Notes under the pieces: generated by a model
What the model saw: the letters and a program-made list of their open reading frames with translations, nothing else
Databases searched by the model: none
Told to the model about the DNA's origin: nothing
In this document: positions 1 to 10,701 of the stretch, piece by piece
Numbering within the stretch: position 1 is the stretch's first letter
Layout: each line of letters begins with the position of its first letter
Translations under genes and position numbers: made by a program
Origin: Trujillonella endophytica
Lineage (GTDB): Bacteria; Actinomycetota; Actinomycetes; Mycobacteriales; Geodermatophilaceae
DNA length: 64,000 nt
Direction of reading: 5' to 3'
NCBI RefSeq assembly: GCF_900110555.1
Contig: NZ_FOEE01000005.1
Coordinates: forward strand, 62,001 to 126,000

Positions 1-322
1 CGACCGGCGTGCCGCCGAGCAGCTTGCGCAGCGAACGGAAGAACTCCGACACATCGCGCCGTAGGCGGCGAGGGTCGTGGCAGCCCGACCCCCGGTAGGT
101 CAGCGTGCCCAGGCGGTTCAGGCGGTTGTGTGCGCAGTAACGGCGGACCTTGCGTGCCGCCCGCCGCGCGGCCTCCTCCTTGGAGCGCTCGGGATCCCCG
201 CCACCGGGCGCCCGCTGCACCGGCACCGAGTAGCGAAACGACCCGCCGACTTCTCCGGCACCGGGGTAGAGCGTGACGAACCAGCCCGCCGGGCTAGACG
301 GGGACAGCGGTGGGGTAAGCAA
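1..322 (-). CDS. Rolling-circle replication-associated (Rep-like) protein, 5' part only
   Basis: An open minus-strand frame runs off the left window edge. Its translation includes the stretches PAGWFVTLYPGAGEVGGSFR, RKVRRYCAHNRLNRLGTLTY and RGSGCHDPRRLRRDVSEFFR. The pattern LGTLTYRGSGCHDP followed by a basic, Phe-rich helix resembles, as I recall the family, the N-terminal part of the replication-associated proteins of actinobacterial integrative elements; the catalytic HUH and Tyr motifs would lie beyond the edge. An in-frame TGA sits at 344-346, and no ATG or GTG is available between it and the conserved part, so the start may be TTG at 320-322, or the 5' end may be damaged. I infer that this is replication machinery of an integrated mobile element whose remainder lies to the left. 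Confidence 0.5.
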   Translation of the reverse strand, partial: MLTPPLSPSSPAGWFVTLYPGAGEVGGSFRYSVPVQRAPGGGDPERSKEEAARRAARKVRRYCAHNRLNRLGTLTYRGSGCHDPRRLRRDVSEFFRSLRKLLGGTPV

Positions 323-339
323 GAGGGCCTCCGGGGCAA

Positions 340-358
340 CCGATCAGCAAGTGATCGG
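340..358. repeat. 7-bp inverted repeat just upstream of the Rep-like frame
   Basis: CCGATCA and TGATCGG are perfect complements around a 5-base spacer (GCAAG). The repeat overlaps the in-frame stop that precedes the Rep-like reading frame. It could be an operator or a small hairpin; nothing else indicates its role. Confidence 0.35.
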
Positions 359-822
359 CCCCGGCGGCTACGCCCTCGCGCTCGTCTACCGCTTCAGCAT
401 CAGCGGCTTGCTGCCCACGCATCTTGTAGAGATGTGTCCGCGGGAATTGGGGCCCTACTCCGGTCGTGAGGGCGTGGGATACCCGACCGTTTATCCGCGA
501 ACGCCGGGCAGCCTCACCAGCACTCCGGTCCGTGTCAAGCCAGGTGATCCCCGGAGGCGAGAAGAGCGAGGGCGTCGCCGCCCTCCCCGCAGGTGCAGTC
601 TCCGGCCCGTCCGCCGCCGGTCAAGGGTCCGCTTCGCCGCTACGCGCCCTTGACCGACTCCCCCCGGACCTACATCGGCACCTATGGGGATGACGCCTCC
701 GTGTGGTCCCCCCACGGAGGCGTCATCGGCGACGCGGAAGCAGGCGAGAGCGATTCCGAGTTACGTTGCTACTTCAAGTCAAGAGCCTGCCGCGCTTAGC
801 GCGTCCGGCTCCTGGCGATTCG
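347..822. other. Non-coding stretch between the Rep-like fragment and the ATPase gene
   Basis: Short open frames occur on both strands, but none gives a recognisable or compositionally convincing protein. The one strong structure is the hairpin at 689-727. The stretch lies inside the putative genomic island and could carry attachment or origin sequences, but I see no tRNA and no direct repeat that would define an att site. Confidence 0.5.
689..727. repeat. Perfect 15-bp inverted repeat (hairpin)
   Basis: GATGACGCCTCCGTG at 689-703 and CACGGAGGCGTCATC at 713-727 are perfect reverse complements around the 9-base loop TGGTCCCCC. No T-tract follows, so it is not a classic intrinsic terminator. 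It lies about 95 bases beyond the 3' end of the minus-strand ATPase gene, so it may end that transcript, or it may belong to the mobile element (replication or recombination site). Confidence 0.6.
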
Positions 823-2445
823 TCACCTTCCGAAGACGTCCCGCCGCAATTCGGCATAGGCAGCCATTCCAGGCTGAAGCAAAGGAGCCAGCGTGTCGCG
901 GGCAAATGCATTCCAGTCGCTACCCGCAGCGGTTAGCAGGAGGAGTTTCCGAAGGCGGACATAGATGGAGCCTGCCGGTGATTTCCAGTCGTCTGTGTCA
1001 TTGCCCCGCGCAACGCTCGCCGCAAGTTCTTCCTCTTTGATCGTGAGCGCCTCCGCAATCCGTTCAGGCTGCTGATTCACCTCACACAGCGCCCGGATTA
1101 CGTCGTCGTCCAGAAGGTAGGCCTCTATGTGCCTGCGGCTGAGCACTCGCACGCCGCTGTCTACCAAGAGTCGGACTTCCTCCGCCGACCGCGTGTCTCG
1201 GTCAATTAGCCTCCGGACGGAAGTTCCGGACGATATTGCTTGTATGGCTTTGCCTAGTTCGATGCGGTCCTGCCCGGCATCCTGCGAGTTGCCGACGGAG
1301 AGAAAATCGGTATTGGGGAACTCCCCACTGAAGATCCTGCGGTAGCACGTCGCGTCGAACGCTGCCTTTTGATCGTTCTGACCCTTCGCTGGCCTGCCTT
1401 CGCACAGAACGACCTCTTCTGGCGCCACCAAGATCGCCAGATCGCCTAGTGCGACGTCAAGAGTCCGCGCCCAGAAGTCGCGGGTCGGTTGCACCGGCGG
1501 CAGTACGACAGGTTGATCGAAATCCGAGCCTTGAAGATCGATGAAGCAGACACTCCCTGGGTCCGACTGCGCCATCTCCCAGGCCCTCCGCATGAAGCCG
1601 ATGCTGTGGCTTGCCATGAACAGCTGGCATCGCTCCGGCAGGAGATTCACCAGAGTCTCCAGCAGCGCCCCTTGAACCCGCGTGTTCAGATGGGTCTCCG
1701 GCTCATCGATACACCAAAGCGTGTCATCGTAGAACTCTCGCTTCACGACTGTGTCCAAGATCAGGTCGAAAGCTGACTTTTCCCCCGCAGACAAGTTCTT
1801 GTAGAGAAAATTCTTAGAGTCGCCCTTCTCGAAGTAGAACGTTCCTGCACTTCCGGTCGAGACTCCGACGCCCCCGACGCCGCTCAACAGCAGGTCCGGA
1901 AAGACCTCCTGCATCGCCCTCCGAACGTCACCAATGATGCGATCCCGAATCTCTCCCTTTGTTGTCGTATCGGGTATCGACGTGTCATAGATTCCATCGA
2001 TCGTCTGCATGATCAGACGCTGGTAATTGTCGGAGACACTAACGTCGTTATCAATCAGACGATTAATCCTGGGGTTGTCAAGCGGGGAAGCGAGCCGACT
2101 GAAATTGTTGACCTGAAAGTCCGCTTCGTTTCTGAAGGCGCTACGAATGTAGACCATCCGCTTCAACTCTTCGGGGCCCGTCGGGAGAGGGTCGTGAAAC
2201 GTCATGGAAGCATGCTCGGGCCAACTCACGGCGGGCGTTCCCACCTTCGTTCCGTAAGTCTCATCCCATCCGTAGCCAACTCCACCGCTATAGCCGTGCC
2301 ATGCCCGGAAGCCGTCGAAGATCGAGGATTTTCCTGAGCCATTCGGTCCCGCCAGTACGACCAGCCGAGCGGTTGCGGGGATGCCTACGATCTGCGTGTC
2401 GGTGAACCGCTTGAAGCCCTTGAAGTGAGCCGTGGCCAATCGCAT
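823..2445 (-). CDS. AAA/ABC-type ATPase with TOPRIM-like C-terminal region (OLD-like, candidate defence gene)
   Basis: 540 aa. Residues 1-300 form an SMC/ABC-like ATPase: Walker A GPNGSGKS (33-40), ABC signature LSAGEKS (218-224), Walker B LWCIDEPE (243-250) and an ASH H-loop (278-280). Residues 340-450 look TOPRIM-like, with EEVVLCEG (Glu near 349) and RRLIDRD (Asp 415 and 417). This layout matches the OLD-nuclease and AAA_21 group, many of which act in phage defence or element maintenance. The start is ATG 2445 (protein MRLATAHFKG); a longer frame to 2850 is only a shadow of the HNH gene. It begins 7 bases after the HNH stop and is probably co-transcribed with it. GC is about 52 percent in two 60-base lines I counted, against more than 70 percent around it, so it looks recently acquired. 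The defence role is inference. Confidence 0.75.
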   Translation of the reverse strand: MRLATAHFKGFKRFTDTQIVGIPATARLVVLAGPNGSGKSSIFDGFRAWHGYSGGVGYGWDETYGTKVGTPAVSWPEHASMTFHDPLPTGPEELKRMVYIRSAFRNEADFQVNNFSRLASPLDNPRINRLIDNDVSVSDNYQRLIMQTIDGIYDTSIPDTTTKGEIRDRIIGDVRRAMQEVFPDLLLSGVGGVGVSTGSAGTFYFEKGDSKNFLYKNLSAGEKSAFDLILDTVVKREFYDDTLWCIDEPETHLNTRVQGALLETLVNLLPERCQLFMASHSIGFMRRAWEMAQSDPGSVCFIDLQGSDFDQPVVLPPVQPTRDFWARTLDVALGDLAILVAPEEVVLCEGRPAKGQNDQKAAFDATCYRRIFSGEFPNTDFLSVGNSQDAGQDRIELGKAIQAISSGTSVRRLIDRDTRSAEEVRLLVDSGVRVLSRRHIEAYLLDDDVIRALCEVNQQPERIAEALTIKEEELAASVARGNDTDDWKSPAGSIYVRLRKLLLLTAAGSDWNAFARDTLAPLLQPGMAAYAELRRDVFGR

Positions 2446-2452
2446 AGGAGTC

Positions 2453-4006
2453 CTAGAGCCTTCCGTCGTATTTCTTGGGATACTTCCATGCTTCGGCCTG
2501 CGTGCAGGGGACGTCTTGGCGACTAGCGAGGTTGGCGCAGTCGGTCGCGCCTCCCTCGCCGTGCGGGACGACGTGGTCGCAGTCCGACCACCCGGCGGAG
2601 TTGGCGCAGCCGGGATGGCGGCAGGTGCGGTCGCGGGTGCGCACGAATCGCACCTGGTGGGCCGACGGGCGGTAGCGGTCCAGCTCGGCGGGGGCGCCCA
2701 GCACCGGGCACCCGCATTCCCGGCCGGCGCGATCGGGATCGGTCGGGTGGTCGGGGCAGCCGCGGCGGGCGAGCCGGCGCAGCTCCTCGTCGGTGGCCAC
2801 CGCGCGCAGCCCGCCGGCGTCGCCGGAGAAGGCGTACTGCAGCCGGCCACCGGCCGGGGCGCGCAGCCCGCCGGGGCACAGCGTGTCCAGCTGCTCGAGC
2901 AGGCGGCGCAGGTGCGCGGCGGTGATCGGCTCGCCGTCCACCGCCCCGGTCGGTTCGGCCACCGCCCCCGGCCGGGAGAACGCCGCCCCCGGCCGGGAGA
3001 ACGCCGCCCCCGGCCGGGAGAACGCCGCCCCCGGCCGGGAGAACACCGCCCCCGGCCCGGAGAACGCCGCCGGCACCGGGCCGCCCTCGGCCAGGAACCC
3101 GTGTGGGGTCAGCGCGGCCAGCGGGACCTCGACGGTCACGATCGCGGTCACCGCCGCGTGCTCGTCGTCCCAGGGCTGCAGCACGAAGTCCGCCAGCGCG
3201 CCGGCGCGCAGCACGCCCAGCGGCCGGTCGTCGCCGGCCTCCCTGGCCGCCCACGCCACCTGATCGACCGTGCGCCGGCAGGCGGCCGCCAGCTCGGCAG
3301 GCATCCGGGCGACCAGCTCGCTCACCCCGTCGCCGAGCGGGCGCACGGTCACGTCGCAGCCGCGTTCGGCGTCGGCACGGCGTCGGTCGGATGCGGCAGC
3401 GTCGCGGGAGATCAGTTCCCGGCGCACCGCGGCGATCAGCTGCCGGATGGACAGCTCACCCGCCCCGGGCAGCACGGCTGCCTCGACCTCGGCGATCACC
3501 GCCGGCGCCACCCCGCGCGCCCGGTGACCCAACTGCTCGGCGATCGCCCGGGCCCGCGGCCAGTCCAGCGTGCCCGCATCCAGCGCCGCCAGCGTGGCGG
3601 GAAGCTTCTCCCAGAGCGCCTCGCACGCATCGATCAGCGTCGAGGCCGCCGTCCGCGAGCAGTTCAGCACCAGCGCCAGCTCGTCGGCGAAGAACTCGCT
3701 CACCCCGTCGAGGCGGCCCGGGCCGGCGACCTCCCCGGCGGCGGCGCCCCGCTGGCCCGGGCGGCGGTCGGCCGAGGCCGGGCGGGCCGCGGCCAGCTCC
3801 ATCACCGACCGCACCCGCAATCCCGCCAGCATCGCCTCGGCCGCGGTGATCTGCTCCAGCCACCGCGCGTTGTCCGCCGCGCTGCGGCCGCCGGGCAGCA
3901 TCTCCGGTGCCCGGAAGGGGTCCACCGGCAGCTCCGCCACCGGTTCCCACGCCGGATCGTCCACCGGCACCACGGTCACCCCGACCGCGAACCGGCTCCC
4001 CGACAT
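2453..4006 (-). pseudogene. DUF222/13E12-repeat HNH endonuclease with truncated, replaced 3' end
   Basis: 517 aa from ATG 4006 (GAGGTC upstream). The N-terminal 370 residues are the usual DUF222 helical domain. The C-terminal HNH domain starts normally with CRHPGC, SDCDHVVPHGEGGAT and DCANL. Family members continue with a Cys-x2-Cys-x3-His-His segment, which completes metal binding. Here the frame instead runs into about 23 unrelated residues ending KKYDGRL. The switch falls at about 2,528, where base composition also drops, so the 3' end has been exchanged by an insertion or recombination and the nuclease is probably inactive. The reading frame is still open and is followed at once by the ATPase gene. 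An in-frame 21-bp tandem repeat lies at 2963-3067. Confidence 0.75.
2963..3067. repeat. Five tandem copies of a 21-bp unit inside the HNH gene
   Basis: The unit begins CGCCCCCGGCCGGGAGAACG and is repeated five times; the last two copies carry single-base changes. On the minus strand it encodes a seven-residue repeat of the type AAFSRPG within a flexible linker between the DUF222 and HNH parts. Being a multiple of three, it can expand or contract without shifting frame. It is not a CRISPR array: there are no spacers. Confidence 0.9.
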
Positions 4007-4077
4007 GACCTCACGCTAGAGCCGGGGTACGACCGTTCCGTGTCGGTTCCGGGTGGCCGAGCCGGCCGTCCGTCCCG

Positions 4078-6462
4078 TCACCACGTCGGCCCCCGGCGGG
4101 CGGTCAGGGCACCGAACGCGGCCGGGAACCAGAAGGTCAGCGCCCGGGCGAGCAGCACGGCCGCGCAGGCGTCGGTGATCGGCACCCCGAGGGCGACCAG
4201 GAGGACGAGCAGGGCGGCCTCGGCGGCGCCGGGCAGCCCGGCGAGCGGAACGGCGGTCCAGATCAGGCGCAGCGCGGCGTAGCCGGCGGCCACGGCGAGC
4301 ACGGAGGCCCGGCCGCCCGCCGCCTCCACCGCGCAGGCCAGCGCCGCGGCCTCCAGCCCGGTCGCGACCGCCGACCAGGCGACCTGGACCGCCCAGCGCG
4401 GGGACAGCAGGAGGCGGCGCCACCGCCCCCGCCGCCGGGGCCGCGCCTGCTCGCGCGCCGGCAGGCCCCTGCCCGCCAGCACCTGCCCCGCCGCCACCAG
4501 GCACGCCCCGCCCAGCGCGATCAGGGCCGGCCGGAGGGCGTCCGCGGGTGCCCGCCACGTACCGACGCCGTCCCGGGCCAGCCCCAGCGCCAGCGCCGAC
4601 ACGGCGACGACGGCGGCGCCGGTCAGCGCCCCGGCGATGGTCCGCCGGATCGCCCGGGCGGCGTCGTCCGGGAGAACCCCGGCGCTCTCGAGGAACCGTT
4701 CGGCGGCCCGGCTGCGGCCGGCGCGCCCGTGCAGCAGCGACGCGCTGTCCTGGACCGCCCGGATCCCCAGGACCCGCCCGACGGCGATCCGCCGGTCGAC
4801 GGTGGCCAGCACGGCGGCCGCGGCCGCCACCCGGGCGAGACCGGCGAGCACGGCCGCGCCGCCCAGCCACCGCCAGCCGACGTCCTCGAGCGTGTCCAGG
4901 ACCGCGGTCCCCGACTCCACCAGCAGGAGGCCGAGGACGACGGCGCAGCCGGCCGCCACCGCGGCCACGGCCGCCCGGCCGGCCCGGGGCCACGCCGGCC
5001 GGGCGGGGTCGGGCAGGCCCAGCCGGTCCCGCACCGCGCGGCGGAGGGCGGACAACCGCTCCGGACGGGCGTGCAGCCGCTCGCGGGTCTCCGCGGCGAG
5101 CGTCAGCGGGGCCAGGGAGGGCAGCGCGGCCGCGACCTGCCGCGCGCCCAGCACGGACGCGGCGGCGTCGACCACGGGCTCCGGGTCGACGTGGACGGCG
5201 AGGGACGCGAGCAGCTCCGCCACGTCGTCGGCCATGGTGTCCGCGGAGGCGCCGGTCCGGGCGTTGCCGAAGTCGACGAGGCAGGGCTGCCCCTCGCGGT
5301 CGATCAGCACGCTGGCGGCCACCAGGTCGTGGTGGGCGACGCGGGCGGCGTGCAGCAGCGCCACCTGCTCCCACACCGCGCGCAGCAGCTCCGGGGTGAT
5401 CTCGGCGGGGGTCAGGGTGTCCAGCGGGCGGCCGGGCACGAACTCCTGGACGACGAGGGCGCGCCGGTCGCTGCCCGTGGCCACGACCACCTCCGGTACC
5501 CGGACGCCGCGGGCGCGGGCGGTCATCGCGGCGACGGCCTCGTGCTCGGCCTGGTGCCCGAGGGGCGCCAGGGCGTCGTCGTCCTTCACGTCCCGGACGG
5601 TGAGCAGCCGCCACAGCCGGTGCAGCCAGTCCCGCTCGGCGCGGTCGGGCTCCAGGTACTTGACGTACAGCAGCCGCCCGTCGGGGGCGACGCCGAGGAA
5701 CGGGTGCGAGCTGCGGGCCCGCACCGGAGCCGGGCGGACGCGGGTGCCGGGCAGCCCGACGTCGGTGAGCAGCGCCTCGACGCGGGCCGGCCGCACGGTC
5801 CGGCGCGGGATGCCGAACACCAGGTGGACGGCGGAGCCGATCGCCCAGCCCAGGGCCAGGCCCCCCAGGACGTCCAGGGGCAGGTGCGCGCCGACGTAGA
5901 CCCGCGCGAGGGCCACGCCCCAGGCCAGGGTCCAGGCGAGGCGCCGCCCGCGGCGGTTCAGATAGGGCGCCACCGCCGTGGCCAGGGCCGCCGCGACGGC
6001 CGAGTGCCCGGAGACGAACCCGATGCCGCCGATCGAGCCCTCGTGCAGCACTGCTCCGACGGGGAGGCCGCCCGGCCGCTCGCGTCCGACGATCGACTTG
6101 ACCAGGTCGGCGGCGAAGTACGCCAGCAGCCCGGAGACGAGCAGGTCCCGCGCGGCGCGGAACCGGCGGAGCAGCGCCGCGACGGCCGCGAGCACCGGGA
6201 CGGCGACGACGTTGCCGAGCTGCATGACCAGCCAGACCGCCGGCAGGACGATGCCCGGGAGGTCGTTCACGAGCCGGAACAGGTCGCGCTCGACGGCCGA
6301 CAGCTCGCCCTGCCTGGCGAGCAGGAAGCCGATGCCGAGCACGGCCAGACCGAGTCCGGTGCGGACCAGGTCGGTGCGCAGCCGGACGATGCGGGTGGCC
6401 CCGACCGCGGCCGGGGCCGGGACGTCGTCGGTCGGCGCCTCGGAGGCGAGTCGGGTGGCCAT
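4078..6462 (-). CDS. PAP2 phosphatase / kinase-like / LPG-synthase-type membrane fusion protein
   Basis: 794 aa from ATG 6462. Three parts are visible. (1) Residues 30-215: a multi-pass PAP2 phosphatase with all three motifs, K122 to P130 (KSIVGRERP), SGH at 151-153, and R187 with H193 and D197. (2) Residues 225-480: a RIO/lipopolysaccharide-kinase-like fold with a candidate Lys 268, HHDL (catalytic D379) and DFG at 397-399. (3) Residues 500-794: a hydrophobic domain like the flippase/lysylphosphatidylglycerol-synthase TM family. The set suggests handling of a lipid-linked intermediate (dephosphorylation, phosphorylation, transbilayer movement), but the substrate is unknown. It is divergent from a second PAP2-like/kinase gene, with a perfect GGGACC-TC-GGTCCC dyad midway. 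Confidence 0.8.
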   Translation of the reverse strand: MATRLASEAPTDDVPAPAAVGATRIVRLRTDLVRTGLGLAVLGIGFLLARQGELSAVERDLFRLVNDLPGIVLPAVWLVMQLGNVVAVPVLAAVAALLRRFRAARDLLVSGLLAYFAADLVKSIVGRERPGGLPVGAVLHEGSIGGIGFVSGHSAVAAALATAVAPYLNRRGRRLAWTLAWGVALARVYVGAHLPLDVLGGLALGWAIGSAVHLVFGIPRRTVRPARVEALLTDVGLPGTRVRPAPVRARSSHPFLGVAPDGRLLYVKYLEPDRAERDWLHRLWRLLTVRDVKDDDALAPLGHQAEHEAVAAMTARARGVRVPEVVVATGSDRRALVVQEFVPGRPLDTLTPAEITPELLRAVWEQVALLHAARVAHHDLVAASVLIDREGQPCLVDFGNARTGASADTMADDVAELLASLAVHVDPEPVVDAAASVLGARQVAAALPSLAPLTLAAETRERLHARPERLSALRRAVRDRLGLPDPARPAWPRAGRAAVAAVAAGCAVVLGLLLVESGTAVLDTLEDVGWRWLGGAAVLAGLARVAAAAAVLATVDRRIAVGRVLGIRAVQDSASLLHGRAGRSRAAERFLESAGVLPDDAARAIRRTIAGALTGAAVVAVSALALGLARDGVGTWRAPADALRPALIALGGACLVAAGQVLAGRGLPAREQARPRRRGRWRRLLLSPRWAVQVAWSAVATGLEAAALACAVEAAGGRASVLAVAAGYAALRLIWTAVPLAGLPGAAEAALLVLLVALGVPITDACAAVLLARALTFWFPAAFGALTARRGPTW

Positions 6463-6520
6463 CCCCCCAGTCCAGTGGCCGGGGTGGCCGGCCCGCAGGT
6501 GCCTCCCGGCCCGACGTGCA

Positions 6521-6534
6521 GGGACCTCGGTCCC
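6521..6534. promoter_or_regulatory. DosR-box-like palindrome in a divergent promoter
   Basis: GGGACCTCGGTCCC is a perfect dyad with a two-base centre. It lies 58 bases from each of the two divergent start codons (6462 and 6593), so one bound dimer could control both genes. It closely matches the published DosR half-sites (GGGACT, WW, AGTCCC) with C/G substitutions expected in a higher-GC genome. The assignment to a DevR/DosR-type regulator is inference. Confidence 0.55.
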
Positions 6535-6592
6535 GGTGGCACGGGCCGGCCGACCCCGGCCGGCGCGGGGCCGACCGGCCGACGATGGCCCG

Positions 6593-8256
6593 GTGGCCGA
6601 CCTCAGTTCCGCGCTGCCCGGGAGGGAGGGCCGGCGGCCGTCGTGGCCGGACGGCGGGGCGGACCGCCGGCCCTCGGGCCACGACCGGCCGCACCGGTCG
6701 CTGCCGCCGCGCGTGTGGGCGTGGATCGCGGCCGTGGCCACCTCGGCCGCGCTGCTCCTGCTCTGGTCGGACGGGCCCGGCGGGGTGGCCCCGCTCGACC
6801 GCGCCGTCAGCGATCTGCTGGGGCCGGGGGAGCGGCGGCCGGAGCTGGCGGCCGACCTCGCCCGGTTCGGTGGCGACCTCGGTTACCGGGTGCTGTGGCT
6901 GCCCCCCGTGCTGGTGCTGGTGTGGACGGCGCGCTGGCGGCACCTGCTGGTCTACCTCGGCACGATCTCCGGGATGGCCGCCGTCGCCCAGGTGGCGGTC
7001 GGCGGCACCGTGCTGGTCCGGGCGGTGCGGGCGGAGCTGACGGGCACGCCGGAGGTGCTCGCCCTCTCCGCCTGGCCGGACGTCGTCCTGGCCACCGTCG
7101 CCGTCGCGACGCTGCACGTGCTCGTCCCGGCCGGCCGCCCGCGTCGCTGGGGATGGGTGGCCGTGGTCGCCCTGCTCGTCGCCTGCATCGCGCCCCGCAT
7201 CGCCCTCGGTCTCGACGACGCCTCCACCGCCCTGGCCAGCGCCGTGCTCGGCTGCGGTGTCGCCGCCGTCGTGTTCGCCGTCCTGGTGCCGGACAGCGCC
7301 TACCCGGTGACCTACCGCCGCCGGATGCCGGCGCACCTGGAGCTGACCGCGGAGCGCACCGGGCGGATCCGCGCTGCCCTGCGCGACCAGCTCGGGCTGG
7401 AGCTGACCTCGATCGACCCCTACCGGCTCGACGGCTCCGCCGGCTCGACCCCGTGCCGGCTGGGGGTGACCGGCGGCTCCTCCGCGGAACTGTTCGGGAA
7501 GCTGTACTCGCGCACCCACCTGCGGTCCGACCGCTGGTACAAGCTGTTCCGCGTGCTGCGCTACGGGCGACTGGAGGACGAGGCGCCGTTCTCCTCGGTC
7601 CGCCGGCTGGTCGAGCACGAGGACTACATGCTGCGGCTGCTGCGCGACGGCGGGGTGCGGGTGCCCGCCCCGGTCGGCGTCGTCGAGATCGTGCCCGAGG
7701 AGGAGTACCTGCTGGTCACCGAGCTGGTCCCGGGGTCGGTGGAGATCCTGGACTCCGGGATGGACGACGCGGTGGTCGACGACGCTCTGCTCCAGGTGCG
7801 CCGTCTGTGGGCGGCCGGCGCCGCGCACCGGGACCTCAAGCCGTCCAACCTGCTGGCCCAGGGCGACCGCGTGGTGCTGGTCGACGTGTCGTTCGGGGAG
7901 CTGCGGCCCTCGCGCTGGCGGCAGGCCGTGGACCTGGCCAACATGCTGCTGGTGTGCGGGCTGGGGGCCGGTCCCGACCGGGTGCTGCAGCGGGCCGGGC
8001 GGCTGTTCACCCCGGACGAGCTGGCGGAGGCCTTCGCCACCACGAGCTCCCTGACCGTTCCCCGGCAGCTGCGCCGGCTGGTCGACACCGGCGAGCGCGA
8101 CCTGGTCGGGGAGTTCCGCCGCCGGCTGCCCGACCGTGCGCCCATCCGCGTGCAGCGCTGGAGCATCCGCCGGGTCCTGCTCGCCGTCGGGGCGGTCGGG
8201 ACCGCGCTCCTGACCGTCGCCGTCGTCGCGCTGAACCTCCGCGCCGGGGACCTCCT

Positions 8257-8260
<4 letters not shown>
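6593..8260 (+). CDS. Membrane protein with PAP2-like N-terminus and RIO-type kinase domain
   Basis: 555 aa from GTG 6593. Residues 40-235 form about five to six membrane segments arranged like a PAP2 domain, but the KX6RP, SGH and RX5HX3D motifs are absent, so phosphatase activity is unlikely. Residues 245-520 are a small-molecule or RIO-type kinase: K303 in LFGKLY, AHRDLKPSNLL (catalytic D414), then VDVSFG at 430-435, a modified DFG motif. A last TM helix sits near the C-terminus (about 530-550). It is the divergent, degenerate partner of the fusion gene at 4078-6462 and probably works on the same pathway. The stop overlaps the next start (GTGA), so it is translationally coupled to the P-type ATPase. 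Confidence 0.7.
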
Positions 8261-10684
<2,424 letters not shown>

Positions 10685-10686
<2 letters not shown>

Positions 10687-10698
10687 CCCGGCCGGGTC
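10685..10698. terminator. Palindrome between convergent genes
   Basis: GACCCGGCCGGGTC is a perfect 14-bp palindrome spanning the stop of the P-type ATPase gene, just before the stop of the convergent LGFP gene. It has no loop or U-tract, so terminator activity is only suggested by position. Confidence 0.3.
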
Positions 10699-10701
10699 GG
10701 C

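Noticed and set aside
343-822. A tRNA or att site near the island
   Set aside because: No cloverleaf-like sequence or CCA end was found by eye and no direct repeat pair was seen; the integration site probably lies outside or was lost.
2446-2850. N-terminal extension of the ATPase frame to 675 residues
   Set aside because: The extension lies wholly within the HNH gene in another frame and has no ATPase-related sequence. ATG 2445 directly precedes the conserved start of the ATPase domain.
2963-3067. CRISPR array
   Set aside because: The 21-bp units are contiguous with no spacers and translate in frame within a gene; no cas genes are present.
4016-7828. A 1,270-codon open frame on the minus strand across the PAP2/kinase genes
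   Set aside because: Its product is Arg/Pro/Gly/His-rich low complexity, and it overlaps genes with clear catalytic motifs on both strands. It is a shadow frame caused by high GC.
4729-8256. The first 1,176 codons of a 1,985-codon plus-strand frame
   Set aside because: Only the part from 8257 on encodes a real protein (P-type ATPase). The earlier part is antisense or out of frame to well-supported genes.
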